Source of the DNA: Serinus canaria
Lineage: Eukaryota > Chordata > Aves > Passeriformes > Fringillidae
Direction: 5' to 3'
Assembly (NCBI RefSeq): GCF_022539315.1
Contig: NC_066323.1
Span: 12,327,219 to 12,391,218, forward strand
Length of the DNA: 64,000 nucleotides
In this document: in pieces, positions 1 through 26,359 of the stretch
Layout of the letters: each line of letters starts with the position of its first letter
How positions within the stretch are numbered: position 1 is the first letter of the stretch
The notes under the pieces: generated by a model
What the model saw: the letters and a program-made list of their open reading frames with translations, nothing else
Database searches by the model: none
Told to the model about the DNA's origin: nothing
Position numbers and translations under genes: made by a program

Positions 1-677
1 TGATGTTTGGGGCTGCTGAAAGGCACCTTTCTTTGCTAATTAATGGAAATCTCCACTACTCAACTTGAGTATTTTCATTCATGGCTCTGCCCTCCCCTTT
101 TCCTGACTGTGGTTACGATCTCTTATGAAAGACTGTTTTGAAGGGCCAAGTTTACTTTTCTAGTTTTCATAATAAGGCTAGTGGCAAGCCTTTTGAGCAC
201 CTAAGGTTGCTTTTTTAATTCAGACCAATAAGGGCTGGTGCAGGACTCCAGATACTAACTAGCAATACTCAAGACAAGCTTTGTCTTTGGACAGTCTCTT
301 TGGTTTTGTAGCATATCATTTTAAATAATAGTTTCACATGATTTTAGCTTGATTACGATGGTGTATTCTGCAAGGTGTTTAAAACAGTCTGGATGCCCTG
401 ACCTATTCCATGGTATCTGTATTTCTTATGTCAGAAACAAATGCCATTGGATTTTGGTATCTGAGTCTGATCTTGTGGTCAGTCCAAAAAAACTTCAGTA
501 TTCATGTTAATTGGAATGCAAGTTAGAATCACCTCTAAGGACTCAGAGTGAAGTGAGACCTGGTTTTTTTTCTGTTGGGGGGAAGAAGCTGAAGGAAAGT
601 TTGTCTCTACATGGTAAGCTCTGTTCCAAAAGCTCAAATGGGTTTTGTAATATTTTCTCTTGGTGCTGTGTTTGCAG
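1..677 (+). other. MELTF upstream/intron 1 sequence, no gene seen
   Basis: This is AT-rich sequence before the first visible MELTF exon. It ends in a good acceptor (TTTGCAG at 671-677). The acceptor leaves a codon split after its first base, so a preceding signal-peptide exon is required. I see no CpG-rich promoter or leader exon here, and it is most simply the end of intron 1. Confidence 0.6.
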
Positions 678-15478
<14,801 letters not shown>

Positions 15479-16780
15479 GAACGTCCAAGTGGGAACTTCC
15501 AGGCCACCTCTGTCCTGCCACCTTCTCTTCAGAAAAGCTGCTGTCTGGATAACATGCTGTGCTACCATGTGAATGCCTCTTCCTGCCTCTTTGCAGGGCA
15601 AGTGCCACAGCCTCTGCTCATCAGGGAGTGGGGTAGGGCTGGAAGCTGCCCCTGTCTGTGTGGATAGGGTGGAATTTGGGGCAGAAACCAGCAATACAGT
15701 ATCAACATGGTTTACAAGATCAGTCTAAAACTGGAGCATCTCTGCCATTGTTGCTGATATTGAACCACCCAGGATTCCCAAGAACTGTTAGATGGATTCT
15801 GGGTTTCTTACCTATAGAAGAATTTCTTGGAAGGCAATATTAAAACTCTTGTCTAGTGAATTCTCTCCCTAGTGGCCTCCTGGCTGGCTATGCTCAGACT
15901 CCACATCCCTGCTTTACCCATTCTACTCTGCTTCTCCTGAGCTCCACTGCCACAGAGGTAAGTGCACAGAGAATGGACAGGCTGTGAATAAAGACCAGTC
16001 CAGCTTCTGCCATGGACAAAGTCTTCTACCTTCCAGCAGAAGAAAGTAGGGGAAATTTCCAAAGTCACTGGATGAAAAAGAAGCCCAGAGAGACTGGAAG
16101 GGGGACCACCCTTTGACAGATAAAAGAACAAAGCCAAACGTGAGCATCTACTGAACTTTATTGACTTTCCACACCCAGTGCTCTCATGGCTGGCCAGAGA
16201 TGTCCTGTGATCTTTAGTTTGATGCAGCCTTCATCAAGAACCTCATGACTGTCCTCCTTCCACAGGGGGCACTTCTCAGTGCCTTGGGCATGAAATTTGT
16301 ATTTGCTGTAGGTGAAACAAAGTACTTCACTTCTGAGTAGCCATTTCTACTGGCTGTAGTATTCAGGTTTTATTTTTATCCATAGCTGCACTAACCACAG
16401 ATGTTGCTGTGCTGCTGGCAGGCACTGCCCTCCTGACTGTAGAGACCACCTCATGATCCTGGGATGAACAGACCTGTAGTGTAATAAAAACCTGTAAAGC
16501 CAGATAGCAATCACATAAATAAGTGAAAATAGCAAATAAACATGAAAACTTTAATTACACTTTAACCAGCCTGGTAGCTAAACTTCTGCTTTTCTGGGAC
16601 ATGAACATTTGCCTTTCCCTTTCACTGCCCGCTGTTCTGTTGCTCCCAGTTCCTGGGGCTGGAATGGGACACAGACTGATCCCAGCTGTGCCTGGTGGGG
16701 CTGTGTGTGTGCAGGGAGCAGTGCTGCTGTGCCCAGCACTCAGCCCCTACTGTTTTTTCTCCTTGTGCTCTTGGTCAGTT
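15479..16780 (+). other. MELTF: MELTF 3' UTR and flank with poly(A) signal candidates
   Basis: After the stop at 15478 there is no further coding similarity. Canonical AATAAA hexamers occur at 15987-15992, 16483-16488 and 16535-16540. I cannot tell which is used. The 15987 copy would give a 3' UTR of about 0.5 kb and the 16483/16535 pair about 1.05 kb. Confidence 0.5.
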
Positions 16781-16784
16781 ATGA

Positions 16785-17275
16785 AACAGCAGCTGAACAG
16801 GAGCCACCGTGTGCCCAGGTGGCCAGTGCCATCCTGTCTGGCCTGTGTCAGGAACAGTGTGGCCAGCAGGATCAGGGCAGTGATTGTCTCCTGCACTTGG
16901 CACTGCTGAGGCCACACCTTGAGTGCTGTGTCCCGTTCTGGGCCCCTTGGTTCAGGAAGGACATTGAAGTGCTGGGATGTACCCAGGAAGGGTCGGGAGC
17001 ACAAGTCCCATGAGGAGTGGCTGAGGGGGCTGCGGGTGTTTAGCCTGGAGGAGGCTCCAGGGTGACCTTATCCCACTCTACCCTCCCTGACAGGAAGGTG
17101 CAGCCTGGTGGGGGTCGGGTTTTTCTCCGAGGCCGTGACAGGACGCGAGAGCACACTCATAGAACTCATACTCTCAAACTGTCAGGATGGACAGCAGGAG
17201 GAATACACAGAAAGGGTGATTAGACACTGGTGGTGGTGGCGTCACCGTCCCTGGAGGTGTTGGAGGGAGGACCGG
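16785..17275 (+). mobile_element. CR1 LINE fragment abutting the PIGZ promoter
   Basis: Sense-orientation CR1 3' region. It runs from a block resembling 'gtgcccaggtggccag...catcctg', through 'tcaggaacagtgtggccagcagga', 'gttctgggccccttggttcagga' and 'ggacattgaagtgctgg'. It ends in the 'gaaagggtgattagacactgg' and 'tcaccgtccctggaggtgtt' blocks close to the CR1 3' end. It is truncated at both ends and contains deletions, so it cannot encode a working ORF. Its right edge lies about 130 bp from the NRF1 site of the PIGZ promoter. Confidence 0.88.
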
Positions 17276-17403
17276 CCGTGCCGCTCCGTGCCGCGGTGTG
17301 GCTCTCACGGTGGGTTGGGCCGTGGCCTGCGCTCGGTGATCCCGCAGCCCTTTCCAGCCTCATTAATCCCGGGAGCCCCGCAATTGCAGCGGGCGGGGGG
17401 CGC

Positions 17404-17415
17404 TGCGCATGCGCG
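17404..17415 (+). promoter_or_regulatory. PIGZ: NRF1-type site in PIGZ promoter
   Basis: TGCGCATGCGCG matches the palindromic NRF1 consensus YGCGCAYGCGCR exactly. It lies about 80 bp upstream of the PIGZ start codon in a CpG-rich, TATA-less segment, where NRF1 sites are common in housekeeping promoters. Confidence 0.7.
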
Positions 17416-17451
17416 CCGGGCTCCCGCTGCGGCGTCTCGTCCGTGCGCCGC

Positions 17452-17467
17452 GCGCCCCCTGGCGGTG
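17452..17467 (-). promoter_or_regulatory. CTCF-type motif just upstream of PIGZ start
   Basis: The minus-strand reading CACCGCCAGGGGGCGC closely matches the core CTCF consensus (CCASYAGRGGGCRC type). It lies 24 bp before the PIGZ ATG, between the NRF1 site and the coding sequence. Occupancy is inferred only from the motif. Confidence 0.55.
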
Positions 17468-17490
17468 CTGCGTGAGGGGCCGGGGCCGCC

Positions 17491-19627
17491 ATGGTGGCGT
17501 GGGCTCTGTGGGCGCTGCTGGCGGCGCTGCGGGCGGGCTGGTGCCTCCTGCCGCAGAGCGGGTACCTGCACCCCGACGAGTTCTTCCAGGCGCCCGAGGT
17601 CATGGCAGGTAAGGCGTGAGCCCGGAACGGGGTGACCCCGCGCGGGCTCGAGGGGACGCGAAGCGGCTCGGCCACGGGCACCGTGTCCCGCATCGCCGGC
17701 CAGGCGGGTGTTCCCGTGGGATCCCGCTCTGTCACACAGCGAGTCCCGCAAGCCGGGCAGGAGAGGATCCGCAGCGCTGGCCCGGTGGGTGGGTTCCTGC
17801 TCTGTGCTGTCCACAGCGAGTGGCGCCTCTAACCACATTACTGTGACAGACTTCTCGATGTTTTGTGAAAATGAATGGCACGCTCCTAAAAATGTCAAGG
17901 TTGACACCAGTTTCAAAAGTTTAGGAGCTGCTCTGTATTGTGATACCTCTTATACCAAGTAGTATCCCTAATGCTGAATTACTGAATAAAATATATTATC
18001 TATATGTATTTTTTATTATCTATATGTATTTTTCTCTTCCTTTGTAGGAGATATTTTAAATCTACAGGTCTATTATCCGTGGGAGTTCCTTTCCAACTCT
18101 CCTTGCAGAACAGTTGTTTTCCCATTAATGACATCAGGAGTTACGTACTGGGTAATCAAGTCTTTGCAGCAGTTGGACATATGTTCAAGTTGCATCAACA
18201 GCTACACTCTCCTTGTATCTCCTCGCCTGTTCTTTACAATCTTCTCTTTCATACTCGACTATAGCGTTTATCGATTGGCCCCTTTCTGGGGAGCAGATCC
18301 GTGGAAAGCACTGGTACTTCTTGCTGGATCCTATGTCACGCTGGTGTTTTATACAAGAACGTTTACCAACACACTTGAAGGACTTCTCTTTGCTCTTCTC
18401 ATGGTACTGGTTTCTTCAAGGAAGTCCAGTGGCTGCTCAGCAGAGCCTAGAAGCAGCTCTCTCTTAGGTGTCATAACAACTGCTGGGTTTTTCAACAGGC
18501 CAACCTTTCTGGCATTTGCTCTAATGCCCCTGCTTTACTGGGCTGGTTTAATTGTTGACTCTCAAAAGAGCATTAAAACTCTCATAAATGACTTTTTGAA
18601 GTTTATCCTATGTGCATGTTTTACCGCTTTTGTTTTCATAACTGCTGACACCTTCTATTTTACCTCCGTGAGCTTAGACAACCTCTACACTAACAAGAGC
18701 AGCCTAATTGATGTAATCGTTCAATTACATGACAAAATGGTAGTAACCCCCTTCAATTTTCTCAGCTATAATCTTAATCCTCATAATCTTGCACTGCATG
18801 GAAGCCACCCACGAGTTACACATTTTACAGTCAATGGAGTGATGCTGTTTGGTATCTTACATATTCTGGCCATCGGTGCTGGCTTTAAAATGCTAAAGAA
18901 GTATGTCCATCAGTTAATGCTGGTCAGATGGTGTTGCCGTGGGCTGCCTGGGCTCTTGGTGCATTCTGAGGGCAGTCCAACGTTGCTGCTGTTTTATTTT
19001 GTTCCTTTGGCATTTCTCTCCCTGTTCAGTCACCAGGAGCCTCGGTTTCTCATCCCTCTCATCCTGCCATTGGTCCTGTTCAGCGCATCACCAAACAGAG
19101 CTGTGAAATGGAAGCTCCTCATTGTTCTGTTCAACCTTCTGGGGGCACTTCTATTTGGGTGCTTACACCAGGGAGGGCTCATTCCCTGTTTGTTTCACTT
19201 GGAGCAGCTCATCCATTCTCCAGAATCCTCAAGCCATCCACAGCACTACACTCTGCTCTTTGCACACACCTATATGCCTCCGAGGTCTCTGCTCAATATC
19301 AAGAAGACAGATGAGCATGTGGAAGTCATTGACATGGCTGGGGCTGGAGAAGAAACCCTCTGCCAGACAGTAGAGCAGCGAGCAAGCAATTTTACCTGCA
19401 GCAACTGTCACATCTTTATTATAATCCCTGGTACTATCAGAGCCACAATTACAAAGTGTGGTGTCTCATTCAAGAACGAGACTTTGATATTTCCTCACTT
19501 ATCAATGGAAGACCCACCACAAATACGTGTCCTATCCAGTGGAAATTGGAGGAGTCAGTTAGGACTTTACATCCTTGAGCTAAACAGAGATCATCAGAGC
19601 CTTTATTTTAGTAGAACAAAGTTTTAG
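17491..19627 (+). CDS. PIGZ: GPI mannosyltransferase 4 (PIG-Z / SMP3 homologue), two exons
   Basis: Exon 1 is 17491-17608 and exon 2 is 18048-19627 (stop TAG), giving 565 aa. Human PIGZ is of similar length (about 579). PIGZ is an ER multi-pass dolichol-phosphate-mannose-dependent transferase of the GT22 family (PIG-B, ALG9 and ALG12 relatives). It adds a fourth, side-branch mannose to GPI precursors. Visible motifs are HPDEFFQ (residues 27-33), the luminal catalytic loop of the family after the first membrane helix; YYPWEF soon after; [25 protein letters not shown]; and [11 protein letters not shown] (around residue 368). Several hydrophobic segments lie between them. The start was chosen for its perfect Kozak context (GCCGCCATGG) and because it opens directly into the first hydrophobic helix. 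The last two thirds lie in one large exon, as in mammals. It is transcribed in the same direction as MELTF. Confidence 0.97.
17995..18033 (+). repeat. 20-bp tandem duplication next to PIGZ intron acceptor
   Basis: The unit ATTATCTATATGTATTTTTT occurs twice in tandem (17995-18014, then 18015-18033, one T shorter). It ends 14 bp before the acceptor TTTGTAG of PIGZ exon 2. It supplies part of the polypyrimidine tract. Confidence 0.85.
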
Positions 19628-20219
19628 TCTTTTACTTCATTTGGGTGCTGACTGATGGTGGTGTGAGACCTTCCTCTTTCATACACCCCCCCCTTTCAGC
19701 ATCAGAAATGGCACTGGGAGCTCTCCCACATCTCTTTATTCCCATTCCTCACACTCTTAGGGTAGCCAGTTCTGGATAAAACCTGCTTAAAATTTTACTT
19801 ACTCAGCCCTGTGGTATTTAATATGATCTTTTGTACTTCCCCTGGAGAGAGAGGATGAAATCAGAGCCCACCAAAACTGTGATTGAAACGTAGCTGTTTC
19901 CATGTGAGATTTATTTTTGAAAACTCTAATAATCTGTCAGGGTTTGGGGACTGTGGGGTGTTTACTGATAATAGGCATTAATTCAGCTGCTGGAGAGAGG
20001 TTACAGGGTTAGATAAAAGCTGGTCTGACTCAGTAATCTTTTATTTTATGTTCTTAAAAATTCATTAGACCAGATTGCAGTCACCACTGCCTTGGGTGGG
20101 TCCGTCTTGAAGAATCTCCAGCACTGATCTGGCAGAATCTGATTTAGAACATGGAGGATGCTTCAGGCTAAGTGCTTGTGCTAAATCCTAAAATCCAAGC
20201 TTTGCCTGTTTAGCCTTCC
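19628..20219 (+). other. PIGZ: PIGZ 3' flank, no gene
   Basis: This stretch is presumably PIGZ 3' UTR. I find no AATAAA; only weaker variants such as GATAAA occur. The nearest ATTAAA is at 20627-20632, beyond a CpG-rich patch. The transcript end is therefore unclear. Confidence 0.4.
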
Positions 20220-20229
20220 TTGTCACAGT

Positions 20230-20620
20230 TCCATCCTCGTGAACGTGCTACCCACGTACCGCCCCGGGCAGCTCGGGAGGGCAGCCCCGTGATGACATTA
20301 AGCGTGCGCGGTGTTCCGCGGCTGCAGCTCGGGCACTCCTTCCCTAGCGCGCTCCAACCGCTCCTCTCGCAGCTGTCGCTGCTCTGTCACGACTGTCACC
20401 CCGGCAGAGCGCGCGGCAGGTCCTGCGGGAGGTGGATCGAGGAGCTGCGCAGACAGAAAGTGGTAACTGGGGGGGATTTGATCCTTCGTGCCGTTGCACC
20501 AGATGCATCTCTGAACGGTCTCAGCACATGTCAGAGATCCTCCGATTCTGCCGCCGTGGACGGAGGGCAGCCTCGAGGGAGGAGCCGCATCTCCTGCGCC
20601 TCCTCCCCGTGCACTGACTG
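20230..20620. promoter_or_regulatory. Orphan CpG-rich island, no recognised gene
   Basis: About 390 bp of CpG-rich DNA is isolated between the 3' ends of PIGZ (+) and NCBP2AS2 (-), with AT-richer DNA on both sides. A + strand frame of 133 codons spans it (20220-20621), but the protein is Arg/Ser-rich and low in similarity to anything I know. No TATA box, tRNA boxes or recognisable exon is visible. It could be an unannotated promoter or non-coding first exon, or a tail-end regulatory island. Confidence 0.5.
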
Positions 20621-20639
20621 ATCCCCATTAAATCAGCTC

Positions 20640-22090
20640 AGTGGGAATGACAGCTCCTATCCTGGCTTTCCAGTGGAGAGCAGTCTCTTTTTAAACTGGA
20701 CACCAACAACTGAGATTCAGCTGGCAATAGCGCATATTCTCAATAGCATAGCATGGTCTACAATATTTGGTTTTTGCCTACGTGAGCTTCTGGATCCAAA
20801 ACATCCTGACTTGGCACATGAATTGTAGATCAAGCCCCTCTCTCTGAAACAAATCTGACACTTGAATTATTTTTGCTCGGAAAGGTGGTAATGTTTTTGG
20901 CAGTTCTTCACCCACACAACCTTACATAAGGTCTTAAGAGCCAGGCTTTCAACAGAGACAAGAATAATACAGGTTGATGCCAGGCTCTAAGGAGAATCTA
21001 GGAAAAATGAATGTATGAATGATTTTTCTGTTTTGGGAAACATAGCTCTCGCTCTCTTGTAAAGCATTTTGTTTTGTGTTGCCTGTATGTTCATCCCACA
21101 TCCTTCACTCTGCACTGCTGGCTTGCCTGTAAATTAAAGGTGTGTGTTTGGGGGGAGGCAGGGGAGAGAAGGTCTTAATACTGGTGACTCACAAAGTAGT
21201 GTAAGTAGTTGTGAAAGCATTGTGACAGCAAATGTATTTTCCAAGTTTTCTTTTTGCTCTCTTACACTGGGATGACACAACAGTGTGCCACAGCTGTTAC
21301 TCCATGTCCTGCTTCCCATTTTCAGCCTTTCCTAAACAACTTAAATATTTTAACATCATTTTCATAAAACTTACGAATTCTGGCAGTCTGAGTGGGGTAC
21401 ATCTTGAAACTCTTGGGGGATGTAATGGGGCACCATTCCCATGGGATGATGACTTCTCTACCACTGCACAGGTAACCTGGAGAGAGCCAGCAACAGAACC
21501 TGGACTACAAATACCAGCTCAGATTAACAATATACTGCTTTTATGTTGCCAGCCAGAACTCTGAATTTACACTGTAGATGCAGTTTCTCCATCCATGCTG
21601 GAGGTTTAACTTTACCAGCAATGCAGGAAACTGTATCTCAGACTAAGTACAAGGTTCTTCTCACCTGGGATGATAAAAGGAGTAGAAATGATCCTCCCCA
21701 GTTAACTGAACCTCTACTCAGCTGGATTAAACAGTGACACATGCTCTGAAGGAAGGTTAACTGCTGTAGTGTCATAGATGTCATCAGATACAGCGTCTTA
21801 AGCAAACCTGCCCTAGGCATTATATGTGATGGATGCAACATTTTCCATTATATAGCCGTATTTCCATTTATATTCAGGGTGCCTCTATTGGTCATTTTTC
21901 CCCTGTAAACCCTTCTTGCTACAACAGACTTGAAGTGTGCTTTTATGATGGCTACTGAATCTCTTCTACATTCCTGTAAGAGTCCGTTATCCTGTCCATC
22001 ATCATCACTGAAAACCCTTTTTGTAACAAAACTGTATCAAATATAGAGTATTACTCCTGTATACAGAGACATTGTTACAGGTACTCCTGC
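20640..22090. other. Intergenic, nothing recognised
   Basis: AT-rich DNA between the orphan CpG patch and the NCBP2AS2 3' end. No exon-like, repeat or RNA structure was recognised. Confidence 0.5.
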
Positions 22091-22102
22091 GAGCATTGTG
22101 AT

Positions 22103-22108
22103 TTTATT
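22103..22108 (-). terminator. NCBP2AS2: Poly(A) signal candidate for NCBP2AS2
   Basis: AATAAA on the - strand about 395 bp beyond the NCBP2AS2 stop codon. It is the first canonical hexamer I found in that direction. Confidence 0.5.
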
Positions 22109-22502
22109 TCAAGTTTCTTATCAAGCGCTTAAAGTGACAATCTTCACAGCATTGTGGGTGATTAGAAAGTGAGTCTGCTTGTTCCTGAGAGCCTTGGGAC
22201 GTGTAAATTGTCTTTGAAATAGAAATCCATGAAACCGATGAGGAGCAGCTTCCCGTGTTCATGCTTTCCCGAGGTCGCTCCAGGCCACGCGATGAGGAAC
22301 GCATCGTCCAGTTGGCAGCCCGCCATCCACCTCCCGGGCACCGCCGGGGTCCGCAGTGGCTGCGGTGCCCCGCTGTCACCTGCTCCCAGGGCCCTTCACC
22401 TGCCGGTTCCAACGCGCTCCGTGCGCTCGGCGCAGGGAAGCGGCGGCGGTTCCCGTCTCCTCCCCGGCGCTGTCCGCAGCTGCCTCCCGCTCGAAGAGGC
22501 GA

Positions 22503-24846
<2,344 letters not shown>

Positions 24847-25585
24847 CTCCTCAGCCTCACAAGAGAACCAAATCTGCATAGTAAATGTCCCCAGGCACAA
24901 AGTAGGTCTTTTACACACAGTTCACTGAAACTCCTGTCCAAGTTCCTGTGAGCACATCCTCTGTTCAATACCTCTTTGTTTTAATACCAGGATCCAAAGC
25001 ATTGCAGAGGACCTGGGGGGAAGGCTTTAAGCATTAGAATGCTGAGGCTTTGGTCTCAAAATGCTGCTATAACTTACTGAAAGGAACAAAGATATAATGT
25101 TATGGTGCTTTTTTTGTTCTCTGGCAAAACTTGATTATTCTACTGGGTTTTGTTTACATTGGGATCACAGGGTGGAGGACAGTGAAAAGGATGATTGGTG
25201 GGGGTTTCACAAAGGAAAGCAGAAGGCAAAAAGCCTGAAAAGGAAGTGGAATTTGTAAGGAAATATTTCAATTTCTAGAGAAGACTTTTAATTTGCAGAT
25301 TTTCTGGCATTACTGGATTAGCATCCTTTTCCATTTATGCTGTTCCTAGAAGGTTTACATGAACAGCCATAATAAAACAGATTAGATTGAGTTCAGGAGT
25401 CATGAAGTGAGAAGCAGAGAGCAGGAAACAGACCTCTGCTGTCTTCTGCAAAGTACAGTTGTGATTGCATGACAGAGAAGAGCAAATACAAGAATTACAG
25501 TACTGTTATTTCACAGTTTGAGTATTAATATTTTGCCCCATCTGGTAGATCTCTACAGCCTTCATATTTGAGGGCTTAATATTTG

Positions 25586-25615
25586 AGCCCTTACAGGGCT
25601 GTGCCTGTAAGGGTT
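25586..25615 (+). repeat. Perfect short stem-loop in NCBP2 3' UTR
   Basis: CCCTTACAG (25588-25596) pairs with CTGTAAGGG (25605-25613) around an 8-nt loop. The stem extends by a G-U and an A-U pair. It may be a structural element in the mRNA or a chance palindrome. Confidence 0.6.
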
Positions 25616-26329
25616 GCATGAAGCCAAGTTACCCCCTAAATAGGATGTTTGAGGAATTGGGTTTATGAGAAAGTTTCTTCCCAAAACAGGTTTTCTATTT
25701 TAGAAACTTGATTTCAGACAACTTAAAAATAGAAATAAAAGAGTTTTGCGAGGAGTTTTGCTGTCTACCGAGCATGTGATAAGAATGGTAAAAGGATTTC
25801 AGAATTGTGTAGCTTGTTGTATTTTGGTTTTTCTCTTTCCCTGCTGGATCCTATTCATACTGCTTGTTGATGTGTTGGAATTTTGATGGACTTCTGAGTT
25901 CCATGTAAATGGCAATTACTGAAGTTTTGTGCAAACACCTTGTTGTCCATGACTCCTCATAAACTGTCAAAGGTGTACAAAAGTTGAGCTTAACTTCCTG
26001 AAGGTATTGTAGGAAATTTTGATGTTTCTTGTTTACAGTTAATCACAACTGTTAGTGTAAATTTGAAGACAAGTGAGATTGAACAACTCCTTACTTAGGA
26101 AGTGTGAGTTTGAGGGTTTTTGGCATGTCAAGTAAAACTAGACTTTTGGGATTACTTGGTGCTGGTCTGCAAATAAGCTTTGAACAAAATTACCTTTTCC
26201 AATATAATACATTTGACTATGAGTTTATAGCCTGTCATCTACTCTAGAACACTGCTGAAGTTTATTTTTCATTGTATCAAGTTTGTATAAAAAATATGTT
26301 ACCAAAAATTGTAAAGTCACTTTCTTTTA

Positions 26330-26335
26330 AATAAA
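26330..26335 (+). terminator. NCBP2: Poly(A) signal of NCBP2
   Basis: AATAAA is followed within 30-40 bases by a run of T residues (a downstream U-rich element). It is the last good signal before the gene-poor interval and lies 1.48 kb after the stop codon. Confidence 0.7.
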
Positions 26336-26359
26336 GCTGCAACATTAAAATGGTTTGTT

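Larger units (their letters stand above)
17260..17830. promoter_or_regulatory. PIGZ: CpG island over PIGZ promoter and exon 1
   Basis: This is a sharp rise in G+C and CpG density compared with flanking DNA. It covers the NRF1 and CTCF motifs, exon 1 and the start of intron 1. No TATA box is visible. It is typical of a ubiquitously active promoter. Long open frames on the opposite strand here (e.g. 17305-17916) come from GC-rich composition and are not genes. Confidence 0.7.
24847..26355 (+). other. NCBP2: NCBP2 3' UTR
   Basis: About 1.5 kb of AT-rich non-coding sequence after the NCBP2 stop. Internal AATAAA hexamers at 25371 and 25734 could give shorter forms. The 26330 signal is the strongest because it is followed by a T-rich downstream element. 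Confidence 0.65.

Noticed and set aside
17220..17916. Antisense frames of 171 and 203 codons opposite PIGZ exon 1
   Set aside because: They are CpG-island shadows with no family resemblance, and the sense strand carries a proven exon.
20220..20621. 133-codon frame in the orphan CpG island as a protein gene
   Set aside because: No homology, a weak start context and biased composition. It is kept only as part of the unexplained island.
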